This document shows, piece by piece, positions 26,425 to 35,142 of a stretch of 64,000 nt of DNA (the first letter of the stretch is position 1; every line of letters starts with the position of its first letter). Under the pieces are notes generated by a model. That model did no database searches, was not told the origin of the DNA, and worked only from the letters and a program-made list of their open reading frames with translations. The stretch is from SG8-41 sp035649495 (GTDB taxonomy: Bacteria > Pseudomonadota > Gammaproteobacteria > Burkholderiales > SG8-41): assembly GCA_035649495.1 (NCBI GenBank), contig DASRJL010000092.1, positions 1-64,000 of the forward strand, written 5' to 3'. The translations under genes and the position numbers were made by a program.

Positions 26425-27195
26425 ATGAAGGGCAATCGTCGGTATTTTGGTTGGGTGGGGGCACTGCTGGCGTTCTTGGTGAGTAGCGCTGTCGGTGCTG
26501 TCCCGTTCAGTGTTACGTTCGACGGATTTACACCGGGCGCAGGTTATGGGACAGAGCCCACTGGGCTCCCCAGCCCCCCAGGTGAAGTGGTACCGGTTGG
26601 TTTCGGGCTTCCAGGAGAAGGGGTAAGTGGTCTGCTCGGCGGACAGGGCGGCACCCTGATCGATATACTTTTCTCTGCTGGAGGAGGGTCAGCGAGTTTT
26701 ACCCTGTCCGGCGCAGGATCGTCCCTGGCCATTGGCATTGGCTTCATGACGCTTCGCGAACGTTTTATCGACGCTGCGGAACTCGATGGCCTGGGAGTCA
26801 CGGCAAGTTTCACGTTTGCGCTGCCCGGGGGAGTGGGAACAATCGCGGTCACTGGCAGTGGAACTGCAATAGCCGGTCCCGTGCCGAACTACCCCGAACC
26901 ACCCGGCCCGCCTACTGCAACTGAACCCCTTGGCACTGTCGATCTGACTATCGTGTGGGCACCGGTGGACGTGCCATTCGGCGATGGCGGCCTATTCCGG
27001 ATCGAAATGAATACGCTCAACTTCGCAGGGCCGGACGGGTTTGCCAATTTGCTTGAATTTCAGACGCTCGTGCAGAACGCGACAATCACGCTCTTGGCCG
27101 AGCCCCGCGTGGTGCCCTTGCCCGGCACGCTCGCGCTCCTCGGCCTCGGCCTCGCCGGACTCGGATTCAGCCGCCGCAGCAAACGCGCGAACTGA
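26425..27195 (+). CDS. PEP-CTERM sorting-domain secreted protein
   Basis: 256 residues. An N-terminal signal peptide (KGNRRYFGWVGALLAFLVSS, cleavage near VGA) is followed by a Gly/Ser/Thr-rich, beta-type body and a C-terminal sorting signal: VPLPGTLALLGLGLAGLGF then basic SRRSKR. This is the tripartite exosortase signal (short Pro motif, hydrophobic helix, basic tail), here PLP instead of the classic PEP. The exosortase would cut it and process it to the outer surface; no exosortase gene is in this window. The ATG at 26425 follows GGGAGCG. Expression is probably driven by the sigma-54-like element upstream, and an intrinsic terminator follows. Confidence 0.88.
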   Translation: MKGNRRYFGWVGALLAFLVSSAVGAVPFSVTFDGFTPGAGYGTEPTGLPSPPGEVVPVGFGLPGEGVSGLLGGQGGTLIDILFSAGGGSASFTLSGAGSSLAIGIGFMTLRERFIDAAELDGLGVTASFTFALPGGVGTIAVTGSGTAIAGPVPNYPEPPGPPTATEPLGTVDLTIVWAPVDVPFGDGGLFRIEMNTLNFAGPDGFANLLEFQTLVQNATITLLAEPRVVPLPGTLALLGLGLAGLGFSRRSKRAN

Positions 27196-27225
27196 AGGTC
27201 ATTCCGGGCAGGCAGGGCAGCCGAC

Positions 27226-27248
27226 CCCGCTTCGGCGGGTTTTTTTTT
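27226..27248 (+). terminator. Intrinsic terminator after the PEP-CTERM gene
   Basis: Stem CCCGC (27226-27230) and GCGGG (27235-27239) with the stable TTCG tetraloop, followed by nine T residues. This is a textbook Rho-independent terminator for the rightward PEP-CTERM transcript. Confidence 0.92.
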
Positions 27249-27282
27249 GGCGCACGCGTGATCGTTTACGCCTTCACCAGCA

Positions 27283-27657
27283 TTACCAGAACACCCGCTC
27301 GACCTCCCACAACACGTTCGGCAGCCGCGGCGGCGCGAGGGCCCACCCGGCGGCCACACCAGCGGCATTAGCCACCATGTCGGCGACCTCGAAACTGCGG
27401 TCACCGGTCCAGCCCTGGACGAATTCGAGCGCTATGCCCATGACCACGAAGCCGGCGGCGAACATTCCGCGCGGGGAGCGTTCGTTGTAGAGGTTCGCGA
27501 ACCAGGCCATCAACGCGGAGTAAGCGAGTACATGCGAAATCTTGTCGCTTTCATCCGCTACAGGATCGATGGGCGCAGGCGCGACCGACAGGTAGATCAC
27601 TACGAGAACCAGCACCCAGCCGGCGACGATCCAAAAACGCCGCAATCGAAGATCCAT
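27283..27657 (-). CDS. VanZ-family membrane protein
   Basis: 124 residues with about four hydrophobic segments. The sequence pattern DKISHVLAYSALMAWFANLY and GIALEFVQGWTGDRSFEVADMVANAAG is diagnostic of the VanZ-like family. VanZ homologues are frequent in betaproteobacterial exopolysaccharide/PEP-CTERM loci, where their role is not defined. The ATG at 27657 lies 10 bp after the CysNC stop with GGCGGAAG between, so it is the last gene of the PAPS operon. Confidence 0.85.
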   Translation of the reverse strand: MDLRLRRFWIVAGWVLVLVVIYLSVAPAPIDPVADESDKISHVLAYSALMAWFANLYNERSPRGMFAAGFVVMGIALEFVQGWTGDRSFEVADMVANAAGVAAGWALAPPRLPNVLWEVERVFW

Positions 27658-27667
27658 CTTCCGCCGT

Positions 27668-29578
27668 TCACTCGCGTTCGATCAACCCGATCCGGACCAG
27701 CGCGTCGTACACCTGTTGCGTCGCCTGTTCGACCGAATTGGCCACGGTATCGATCCGGATCTCGGGGTTTTCGGGGGCCTCGTAAGGCGAGTCGATTCCC
27801 GTGAAGTTCTTCAGCTCCCCGCGCCGCGCCTTGTGGTAAAGGCCCTTGGGGTCGCGGTCCTCCGCCACCTCCAGCGGTGTGTCCACGAAAACCTCGATGA
27901 ACTCGCCCGGCTTCATCAGTTCACGCGCCATCCTGCGCTCCGCACGAAACGGCGAAATGAACGCGGTAATAACGATAACGCCCGCATCGACCATCAGTCT
28001 GGCAACCTCGGCGATGCGGCGGATGTTCTCGACGCGGTCAGCCGCAGTAAATCCCAGGTCCTTGTTCAAGCCGTGCCGTACGTTATCGCCGTCCAGCAGA
28101 TAGGTCCGCAAGCCGCGCGCATATAGGCGCTTCTCAAGCATGTTGGCGAGCGTCGACTTGCCGGCTCCCGACAAACCGGTCATCCAGACGACGCCGCTGC
28201 GATGCCCGGCAAGCGCCTGGCGTGCGCTCTTGTCTACCTCGAGCGCCTGCCAGTGAACGTTGTCGGCTCGGCGCAGCGCGAAATGGAGCATACCCGCGCC
28301 GACCGTATCGTTCGTGATCCGGTCGATCAGGATGAAACCGCCCGTTTCGCGGTTTTCCCGGTACGGATCGAACGCGATTGCTCGATCGAGCTCCAGATTC
28401 ACCACGCCGATTTCATTCAACTCGAGCTTGCTGGCCGCGACCTTCTCGAGCGTGGTCACGTTTATCTTGTGCTTGAGCGGTGCCACCGTGGCCATTGCCG
28501 TTCTCGCGCCGACCTTCAACAGATAGTTCCGCCCGCGCAGCAGCGGCTGTTCGCTCATCCACACGACCGTGGCTTCGAACTGGTCGGCAATCGCCGCCGG
28601 GGCATCGGCCGCGGAAATCACGTCTCCACGGGAGACGTCGATTTCGTCGGCAAGTGTCAGCGTGATCGCCTGATTGGGGAACGCGGCCTCCAGATCGCCG
28701 TCGGCAGTCACGATACGCGAGATGCTGCTCTCGTGGCCTGACGGCTGAACGCGTATGCGCTGTCCCCGGCGAACGGAGCCGCTCGCGATAGTTCCTGCGA
28801 AACCACGGAAATTCTGGTCCGGCCGGCTGACCCATTGCACGGGCATGCGGAACGGCGCCTTCTGCAGGCGTTGTTCGTCGATTTCCACCGATTCCAGCAC
28901 GTCCATGATCGTCGGTCCGTGGTACCACGGGGTGCGCGGGCCGGGCGCCATGATGTTGTCGCCATTCACGGCCGATACCGGAACGCATGCAATCTCGGTC
29001 AGCCCGATCTGCTCCGCGAACGCCCGGTAGTCGCGCTCGATGGTTTCGAATACCTCCCGCGAGTAGCCGACGAGATCCATCTTGTTGACCGCAACCACGA
29101 CGCTGCGGATTCCCAGCAGGGAGACGAGGTAAGTATGGCGCCTCGTCTGGACCAGCACGCCCTTACGGGCGTCGATCAGGATGATCGCCAGGTCGGCCGT
29201 CGAGGCGCCGGTGGCCATGTTGCGCGTGTACTGCTCACGTCCCGGGGTATCGGCGACGATATAGGTGCGCCGATCGGTGGAAAAGTATCGGTACGCCACG
29301 TCGATGGTAATGCCCTGTTCGCGCTCTGCGGAGAGCCCGTCGAGGAGCAGCGCATAGTCGAGCAATTCACCGCGAGTGCCGACTTTTTTCGAGTCCGCCT
29401 CGAGCGCGGCGAGCTGGTCCTCGAAAAGGGACTTTGATTCGTACAACAGGCGCCCGAGCAGAGTGCTCTTGCCGTCATCGACGCTGCCGCAGGCGATGAA
29501 GCGCAGCAGGTTCTTGCGCTGATGCGCCTGCAAATAACGCCCGATGTCGGTCGCAAGCAGCGTGTTGCCGGTATCCAT
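27668..29578 (-). CDS. cysNC: Bifunctional sulfate adenylyltransferase subunit 1 / APS kinase (CysN-CysC fusion)
   Basis: 636 residues. The N-terminal EF-Tu-like GTPase part (CysN) has GSVDDGKST at 31-39, DTPGREQYTRNM and NKMDL. The C-terminal part from about residue 440 is APS kinase (CysC), with P-loop GLSGAGKST near 466 and FISPFRAERRMAREL. CysN with CysD makes adenosine phosphosulfate from ATP and sulfate, and CysC phosphorylates it to PAPS, the donor for sulfotransferases. The start at 29578 overlaps the CysD stop (ATGA). No PAPS reductase gene is adjacent, so supply to the nearby sulfotransferase is more likely than reductive assimilation, although general use cannot be excluded. Confidence 0.96.
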   Translation of the reverse strand: MDTGNTLLATDIGRYLQAHQRKNLLRFIACGSVDDGKSTLLGRLLYESKSLFEDQLAALEADSKKVGTRGELLDYALLLDGLSAEREQGITIDVAYRYFSTDRRTYIVADTPGREQYTRNMATGASTADLAIILIDARKGVLVQTRRHTYLVSLLGIRSVVVAVNKMDLVGYSREVFETIERDYRAFAEQIGLTEIACVPVSAVNGDNIMAPGPRTPWYHGPTIMDVLESVEIDEQRLQKAPFRMPVQWVSRPDQNFRGFAGTIASGSVRRGQRIRVQPSGHESSISRIVTADGDLEAAFPNQAITLTLADEIDVSRGDVISAADAPAAIADQFEATVVWMSEQPLLRGRNYLLKVGARTAMATVAPLKHKINVTTLEKVAASKLELNEIGVVNLELDRAIAFDPYRENRETGGFILIDRITNDTVGAGMLHFALRRADNVHWQALEVDKSARQALAGHRSGVVWMTGLSGAGKSTLANMLEKRLYARGLRTYLLDGDNVRHGLNKDLGFTAADRVENIRRIAEVARLMVDAGVIVITAFISPFRAERRMARELMKPGEFIEVFVDTPLEVAEDRDPKGLYHKARRGELKNFTGIDSPYEAPENPEIRIDTVANSVEQATQQVYDALVRIGLIERE

Positions 29579-30534
29579 CAGAAGTACCCCTCTTGCTTCT
29601 TCTTTTCCATCGAGGCGGCGCCGTCGTGGTCGATCGCGCGTCCCTGCCGCTCGGAGGTCCTCGCCAGGATCAGCTCGCGTATGATTTCCAACAGCGTGGC
29701 CGCGCTCGACTCCACTGCGCCGGTCAGCGGGTAACATCCCAGGGTGCGAAAGCGCACGGACTTCGACATCGGCCGTTCACCGGGACGCAGGCGCATGCGG
29801 TCATCGTCTACCATCACCAGCATGCCGTCCCGGTCCACGACCGGCCGCTCTTTGGCGAAGTAGAGCGGCACTATCGGTATGTTCTCGGCGTAGATGTACA
29901 GCCACACGTCGAGCTCGGTCCAGTTCGAGATCGGAAAGACGCGCATGCTCTCGCCCTTCCTCTTCCGGGCGTTGTACAGGCGCCAGAGCTCGGGCCGCTG
30001 GTTCTTGGGGTCCCACCGGTGCTGGGCGCTGCGGAAGGAGAAGATCCGCTCCTTGGCGCGCGACTTCTCCTCGTCGCGGCGCGCACCGCCGAACGCGGCG
30101 TCGAAAGCGTGCTGATCGAGCGCCTGGCGCAGCCCCTGCGTCTTCCACATGTCCGTGTGCACCTGGGAGCCGTGATCGAAGGGATTGATGTTCAGCGCTT
30201 TTGCTTCGGGATTCTGGTGTACGAGAAGCTCGATTCCCGCCTGGCGCGCGGCCCGCTCACGCATGGCGTACATGTCGCGGAACTTCCAGGTGGTATCCAC
30301 GTGGAGCAGCGGAAACGGAGGCAGCGCGGGAAAGAATGCCTTGCGCGCAAGGTGCAACATTACAGAGCTGTCCTTGCCGATCGAGTACAGCATGACCGGG
30401 TTGTCGGTCTCGGCGACCACTTCCCGCATGATGTGGATACTTTCCGCTTCCAGGCGCTGAAGATGCGTAAGGGCGGGGCCGAGGTCTGTTACGTCGAGTG
30501 GCATCAATGCATTCCGGAGGTCACTCGATTGCAT
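29578..30534 (-). CDS. cysD: Sulfate adenylyltransferase subunit 2
   Basis: 318 residues, close to the family length of about 300. Motifs are LEAESIHIMREV, the PP-loop YSIGKDSSVMLHLARKAF, GGARRDEEKSRAKERIFSFR and the C-terminal TLGCYPLTGA. It is the catalytic adenylyltransferase subunit that joins ATP and sulfate, powered by the GTPase CysN. The start may be 30534 or the ATG at 30504, which would be closer to the usual family N-terminus. The gene overlaps cysNC by 1 bp and follows the haem-oxygenase-like gene by 141 bp on the same strand. Confidence 0.95.
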   Translation of the reverse strand: MQSSDLRNALMPLDVTDLGPALTHLQRLEAESIHIMREVVAETDNPVMLYSIGKDSSVMLHLARKAFFPALPPFPLLHVDTTWKFRDMYAMRERAARQAGIELLVHQNPEAKALNINPFDHGSQVHTDMWKTQGLRQALDQHAFDAAFGGARRDEEKSRAKERIFSFRSAQHRWDPKNQRPELWRLYNARKRKGESMRVFPISNWTELDVWLYIYAENIPIVPLYFAKERPVVDRDGMLVMVDDDRMRLRPGERPMSKSVRFRTLGCYPLTGAVESSAATLLEIIRELILARTSERQGRAIDHDGAASMEKKKQEGYF

Positions 30535-30675
30535 CGCCGATCGTGGTGCTCCCGGTCATTTCGCAAGCAGGTGATCTCGAACCGGCGCTCGCACGCGCAC
30601 AGAATGTCCGACCGGTCAGGAAGATCGGACTCCCGAAAACTCTCCTGCTCGATAACAGGTTGCCGCGTCGAGCCG

Positions 30676-31425
30676 TCACCGATACGATGTACTGCTCTGG
30701 GAGATATCCGCGGGATAGCGGTCGCTCGCCATCAGCTTCGAATGGTCGTGATGCTGCGCGAACTCCAGCATCTCGGTCAGGAAATTCTCATACAGCGTGA
30801 AAGTGCCGTCGATCAGGCGGATGCCTTTCTCGAGCTCGTCCGCCGTCAACTCGATGACCTCGAGTTTCCTTTCGATGTCGGCCGTGCCCATGTGATGTCC
30901 GGTTTCGCAATCCAGGTGGTGCTGCCCGAAATACAGGTAATCCGGTTGATTGCTCAACTGACGGCTCACTTCCGCTGTTTGCGCGAGAAACACGCTACCG
31001 GTCTTCTCGATCACCTCCACCAGAATCACTTTGCAGATAGGCGAGGCCTGTTTGGCGAGACCTACCATATCGTAGGTCAGCATGCGTGAACGGATGCCGT
31101 GGTCGCTCCAGATGAAATATAGCAATTCGGAGAGAGTCCCAGACTTGTCCATCTGCAGTTTCTTCAAGTCGTTCAGGTACCAGGGCCAGTGATGGCTGTC
31201 CTCGTCGGTGTGGATGTTGACCAAATGCTGATACTGGTCGTTGGAACTCAAATCGCGCAAGACGAACCGGTTGATGTCCATGAACGAAAAAACGAAATGC
31301 GCCATGTACGGTGCAAACACCAGTCGTTGTTTTGCCGGTATGGATTCGTTTTTCAGATAGTCCAACATCGGGTGCCGCGCGAACGCGGCGCTTTTCCGTT
31401 CGATGTAGGCGAGTGCTCTTTTCAT
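30676..31425 (-). CDS. Haem-oxygenase-like diiron oxidase/oxygenase candidate
   Basis: 249 residues, all-helical in appearance. Possible metal ligands are grouped as HTDEDSHHW (72-80), EVIEKTG (137-143) and HHLDCETGHH (169-178), the Glu/His/Asp pattern of haem-oxygenase-like diiron proteins (iron-containing redox enzyme/CADD group, which includes UndA and SznF-type catalysts). These use O2 for varied oxidations such as fatty-acid decarboxylation to alkenes or N-oxygenation. The substrate here is not known. The ATG lies one base after the stop of the upstream beta-propeller cytochrome gene (TGACATG), implying translational coupling and perhaps redox partnership. Confidence 0.72.
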   Translation of the reverse strand: MKRALAYIERKSAAFARHPMLDYLKNESIPAKQRLVFAPYMAHFVFSFMDINRFVLRDLSSNDQYQHLVNIHTDEDSHHWPWYLNDLKKLQMDKSGTLSELLYFIWSDHGIRSRMLTYDMVGLAKQASPICKVILVEVIEKTGSVFLAQTAEVSRQLSNQPDYLYFGQHHLDCETGHHMGTADIERKLEVIELTADELEKGIRLIDGTFTLYENFLTEMLEFAQHHDHSKLMASDRYPADISQSSTSYR

Positions 31426-31426
31426 G

Positions 31427-34400
31427 TCAGCTGCACGTAAAGGTTATCGGCTTGAGTTGAGGGGTGAGCGACAGCAGCGCTCTGGCCAGGGATTCGCCGT
31501 TGCCGGTGTCCAGGTTGTTCTTGCTTTTGATTGCTATCTTCTGCCATCGTCCGGTCGCGGTCGTAGTGTAGTAGGACAAGTGGCATTGAACGCCGTTGTG
31601 TCCTTCAGGCGAATAGATCGAATCGACGAACCCCCTGAATTTGTCCAGCAACGCAGCGCTCCCGACTGTTCGCGACTTGATCGCGTTCAGATCGCTGGCA
31701 CGGAACGTGAACTGCTGACCGTACATCGGGAAATAGTCCGTGTCGAACGCCATCAGGTATTCGTACAGATTTTCGTAGCGGCGCAGCGTTTCTTCCGTTT
31801 GCCTTCGCGGATCCTCGCCGTTTAGTATCCAGACCGCGCTGGTGGCGAACATGGTGCTGTCGAACCAGGCGCCGTGGTTGTAACCGATTGCATGAATCAG
31901 TTCATCGTAGTAGTCCAGCGGCTGGACCGCAAGGTATCTGGGCGCACTGTCGAACTCGGCTTTATAGAATCCGAAGTTCGCATACATGGCTCTCCTGAGC
32001 TTGGCGACCATCCCCTCCTGCTTGACCAATGCGTTGGCCTTGCGGTAGTCGCCGCGGAAGAAACCCGCCCGGTCGTAGAGAAATCTCAGGTGGGGAATCT
32101 TGGCGTCCTGCAGGGTGAGCGCCGGTGCCGAGTACATCATTTTCGAGGTGCCGAACCGGTCCGCATCTCGGTCGGTCGTGTGACACTCGGCGCAGGTGAA
32201 GATCAGCGGTCCCTTGTTCAGAACCTTGGCGAAGTCTGTCACGTCGACCGCGATTTTCTGCGCGGTGAATATTTTCTCCCCTGCGCCGTTGACCCGGTTA
32301 TTCAGCGGACGGATCGGGTTTGGTGGATAGGAAAGCGCGAACACGTAACGGGTCAAAGCATCCATGTCCTGTTCGGACAATCGTTGGCCGCCCATCAGAC
32401 CTTCGAAAGTGCCCGGGGAACCGTCGCACGGCGTATTGAACTCCTTCAGCGCGCGCTCTTCGACGGACCGTCCTTTGGGACAATGATTGCCGCCCCCAGG
32501 AGCGCTTCCCTGCATGTCGCCTCTGAAATGCAACGCGCCCGAGTTCGTGAGCCCGTGCAAGGGAAGCGTCAGCATGGGTCCTTTCAGCGGATGAAAAAAC
32601 GGTGTATCGATCAGCAGCCAGGCCGGTTGGGTGGTGAAGGTCCCCCTGTATTTGAACAGGCGCGGGTCGGCGTCGCCTTTCTCCAGGTAGGCCAGTCCCG
32701 GCGATTTCAGGTCGATGGTGTTCTTCTGCAGCGCTTCGGCAAAGGCTTTCTTGCTACCCATGAACACCACCGGCACTCGCGTATTTCCCAGCGGCAGTCT
32801 GTCCCCGGTTTTGACCGCCGCGGGATCCTGTTTGAAGGTAATCGCACGGATCTCGGTCTTCAGGTCCGGGATCTCGCGGCCAGGGTGGGCGACGTAACCC
32901 AGCTCGACGATCTCCAGGGGTTTGTCTTTCTGGCTGAGATCCCACTGCAGCTTGTCGGAGCCACCGAAGACATGACAGGAGGCGCAGGCGACCGCGCCGT
33001 TGGAGGAAGTCAGCGTTGCGTCGTATAGCCATTGCCTGCCCTGACGGACGTCCAGCGCCTCCGGGCTGAACATCGTGTACTCGGAGATCTTGTCGAGCGC
33101 TGTCGAGGTGATTCGATAGGTCAGGATCTTGTTGTCGAAAAGGGTGTAGACGAACAGCAGTCGGTCCATCGGATCCGTGGCGAATCCGACGGGTCCGCCC
33201 GCCGGGGCAGCGCCGTAGTCGCGTGCCTTGCCCAGAAACTGCTGTTTCAAACCGCTAGCCTGAAGCGGTTTCCCCGCATCCGTCGACAACTTGAACTGCG
33301 ACAGCTTGTTGCCGCCCATCGACGCAACCAGGATCTGATCGCCGTCGCGATCGAGATGCAGCGCACCGGGCAGGGCCATGCCTGGAGTGACGCGAGCCGA
33401 TTGGAACTCCCTGCCGTCCAGGTTGATCCGGTGCACGCCGGGCGCGGGCTTCCGGTTCAGGTCGACGACGGTCAGCTGGTTGCTGACGAACCGCTCTTTG
33501 AGCTTGTCCTGCATCGGCTGGGTATTGTGCGATTCCAGCCCCGAGACAATCAGTCGATTGTGCCTGGCGTCATAAACGGTGTTGAAAAGAATCGTGCCGA
33601 GATTCTTGACCGTCGTTGCCACTGCATGGCGATTGAACTTGGGCGCCGAAAGGTTGCCCAGTTGCAGCGCGCTGCCCGCATTGATGATGAACAGATCGTT
33701 GTCGGCGATCGAAAAATTCAGTTTCTCGGACCAGTCCCTGCCCAACAGGTCGCGCCATTCGCCCTTGTCGTTCTGCTGCACCATCAACATGGGCTCCGGG
33801 TGGCCGACACCGTCGGCGCTCCACTTTTCGCCGATCAGGGCATCGAACGGCACCGCCACGGCCGCAGTGCGGTTGCCGGACTTGAAGGCGGTCGCGAAAA
33901 CCTGGCTGCCGTCCCGGTTCACGGCCAGTGACCGCACCGAGTCGGTAAACAGGTTGATGACCCCGGCGACCTCTGTGTCTCCGGTATTGGCGCCGATATC
34001 GATCGCCCACAGATCGGCTCTGCCGATCTGTTCACCGCGTTCGCTGTTTTTGGCGTCGAGGCGGTTCTGAAGCAGGAAAGAGGTTTTGAACTGAGGGTGA
34101 TGCTGGCCACGAAACGCGGCGCTGACGAACGCGCGATTGCGTCGATTGTGCGTGGCGCCGCGCCTGTCGCGACCGTGGTCTGCGAACACCACGTCCCAGG
34201 GTGCATCGCCGACCTGCAGTGTTGCTGCGACCCGCGGCGCACCGTCTATTCTCACGATGCTGATCGAATCCGATACGTGATTGACCACCCACAACTCGGT
34301 GGCAGTGCGCTGCGCCACTGCCACCGGGTCGATACCTACGCTCACGGTGCTGCGCAACGTCAGGACCCGCTCTCCTATCTCGAAAATCTCCAGGCAGTTG

Positions 34401-34663
34401 GCGGGCGTATTGATCACGAACAACAGTCTGCCGTCGTCGGATACCGCCAGTGGTCTGGTCGGCACGCTTTCAAAGATGCGTTGTTTGTCGTGCCGCTGCC
34501 CGGCCACTCCCGAACCACACATGAACACCGGCTCGGCAATCGGTTGCTGCGTCACCTGCTGGGCCGACGCGGTCGTTGTCAACGTACCCCGGCAGAGACA
34601 GACGAGCGCCAACGTACAAAGAAACCTGAGCAGGTGCTTCATGTTATTACCCGACTGGTTCAT
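31427..34663 (-). CDS. Secreted beta-propeller / di-haem cytochrome c-like protein
   Basis: 1078 residues from the ATG at 34663 (signal peptide LLRFLCTLALVCLC, cleavage near ASA; an ATG at 34642 is also possible). The N-terminal half has repeated VSDDGRLLFVINT- and LWVVNHVSDSISIVRI-type strands of YVTN-like beta-propellers. The C-terminal half contains two haem c motifs, CASCH near 560 and CAECH near 823, in regions resembling di-haem peroxidase/MauG-like cytochromes. It should be periplasmic or outer-membrane associated and transfer electrons. It is the first gene of the minus-strand operon leading to the diiron protein, CysD, CysNC and VanZ. No specific substrate can be assigned. Confidence 0.75.
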   Translation of the reverse strand: MNQSGNNMKHLLRFLCTLALVCLCRGTLTTTASAQQVTQQPIAEPVFMCGSGVAGQRHDKQRIFESVPTRPLAVSDDGRLLFVINTPANCLEIFEIGERVLTLRSTVSVGIDPVAVAQRTATELWVVNHVSDSISIVRIDGAPRVAATLQVGDAPWDVVFADHGRDRRGATHNRRNRAFVSAAFRGQHHPQFKTSFLLQNRLDAKNSERGEQIGRADLWAIDIGANTGDTEVAGVINLFTDSVRSLAVNRDGSQVFATAFKSGNRTAAVAVPFDALIGEKWSADGVGHPEPMLMVQQNDKGEWRDLLGRDWSEKLNFSIADNDLFIINAGSALQLGNLSAPKFNRHAVATTVKNLGTILFNTVYDARHNRLIVSGLESHNTQPMQDKLKERFVSNQLTVVDLNRKPAPGVHRINLDGREFQSARVTPGMALPGALHLDRDGDQILVASMGGNKLSQFKLSTDAGKPLQASGLKQQFLGKARDYGAAPAGGPVGFATDPMDRLLFVYTLFDNKILTYRITSTALDKISEYTMFSPEALDVRQGRQWLYDATLTSSNGAVACASCHVFGGSDKLQWDLSQKDKPLEIVELGYVAHPGREIPDLKTEIRAITFKQDPAAVKTGDRLPLGNTRVPVVFMGSKKAFAEALQKNTIDLKSPGLAYLEKGDADPRLFKYRGTFTTQPAWLLIDTPFFHPLKGPMLTLPLHGLTNSGALHFRGDMQGSAPGGGNHCPKGRSVEERALKEFNTPCDGSPGTFEGLMGGQRLSEQDMDALTRYVFALSYPPNPIRPLNNRVNGAGEKIFTAQKIAVDVTDFAKVLNKGPLIFTCAECHTTDRDADRFGTSKMMYSAPALTLQDAKIPHLRFLYDRAGFFRGDYRKANALVKQEGMVAKLRRAMYANFGFYKAEFDSAPRYLAVQPLDYYDELIHAIGYNHGAWFDSTMFATSAVWILNGEDPRRQTEETLRRYENLYEYLMAFDTDYFPMYGQQFTFRASDLNAIKSRTVGSAALLDKFRGFVDSIYSPEGHNGVQCHLSYYTTTATGRWQKIAIKSKNNLDTGNGESLARALLSLTPQLKPITFTCS

Positions 34664-35142
34664 TTCCCTCCATCCGAGGGGTAGCTTCCAATGCCCGGCG
34701 CGCTCCAGTTGCAATGGAATCCGGCTTGCGGAAGCCACCGCATGTACTGTCGCACAACCGGGGATCGACGGTTCGGGCCGTTGGGCTGTCTTGGCGAGTG
34801 AGATCTTCGTGCCTGAGAATTACAGACATCCTTCCTCGCTCCCGATTACACTTTATCTCCCGCCCCGCGCATCGTCAATTGCCTGACCGTGCAGACCAAC
34901 TCGATGGTTGCAGCGTCCGGCTTCTCGTCCAGCGGAACCGCAAGATATTTGCCAGCGATTGCTGGATGCCGCCCTGCCGTGGTGCGCAATCTTGCCTTGA
35001 ATTTTGTTCTTGAACGGTGTATCGGCAAGCGATGGCGCGCGAACAGGTTAACCGCCGATGTCGATCCGTCGGGGCGATCATGTCTGGAGAATCCTGCCCG
35101 GTCGGGTGCATGCGCGCAAGTGAAAAACGACCGGAAACGGAA
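34664..35142. other. Intergenic region, no gene seen
   Basis: About 480 bp upstream of the cytochrome operon, moderately GC-rich. Open frames on either strand are short and resemble no protein. It must contain the operon promoter, which was not identified. Confidence 0.45.

Noticed and set aside
34712..34728. Sigma-54-like spacing (GG, 10 nt, GC) on the plus strand
   Set aside because: Only about half of the consensus positions match and no plus-strand gene lies downstream, so it is likely chance.
34647..34829. Small 60-codon minus-strand ORF upstream of the cytochrome gene
   Set aside because: It has no homology, low-complexity composition and a ribosome site too close to the ATG; it overlaps the cytochrome start region.
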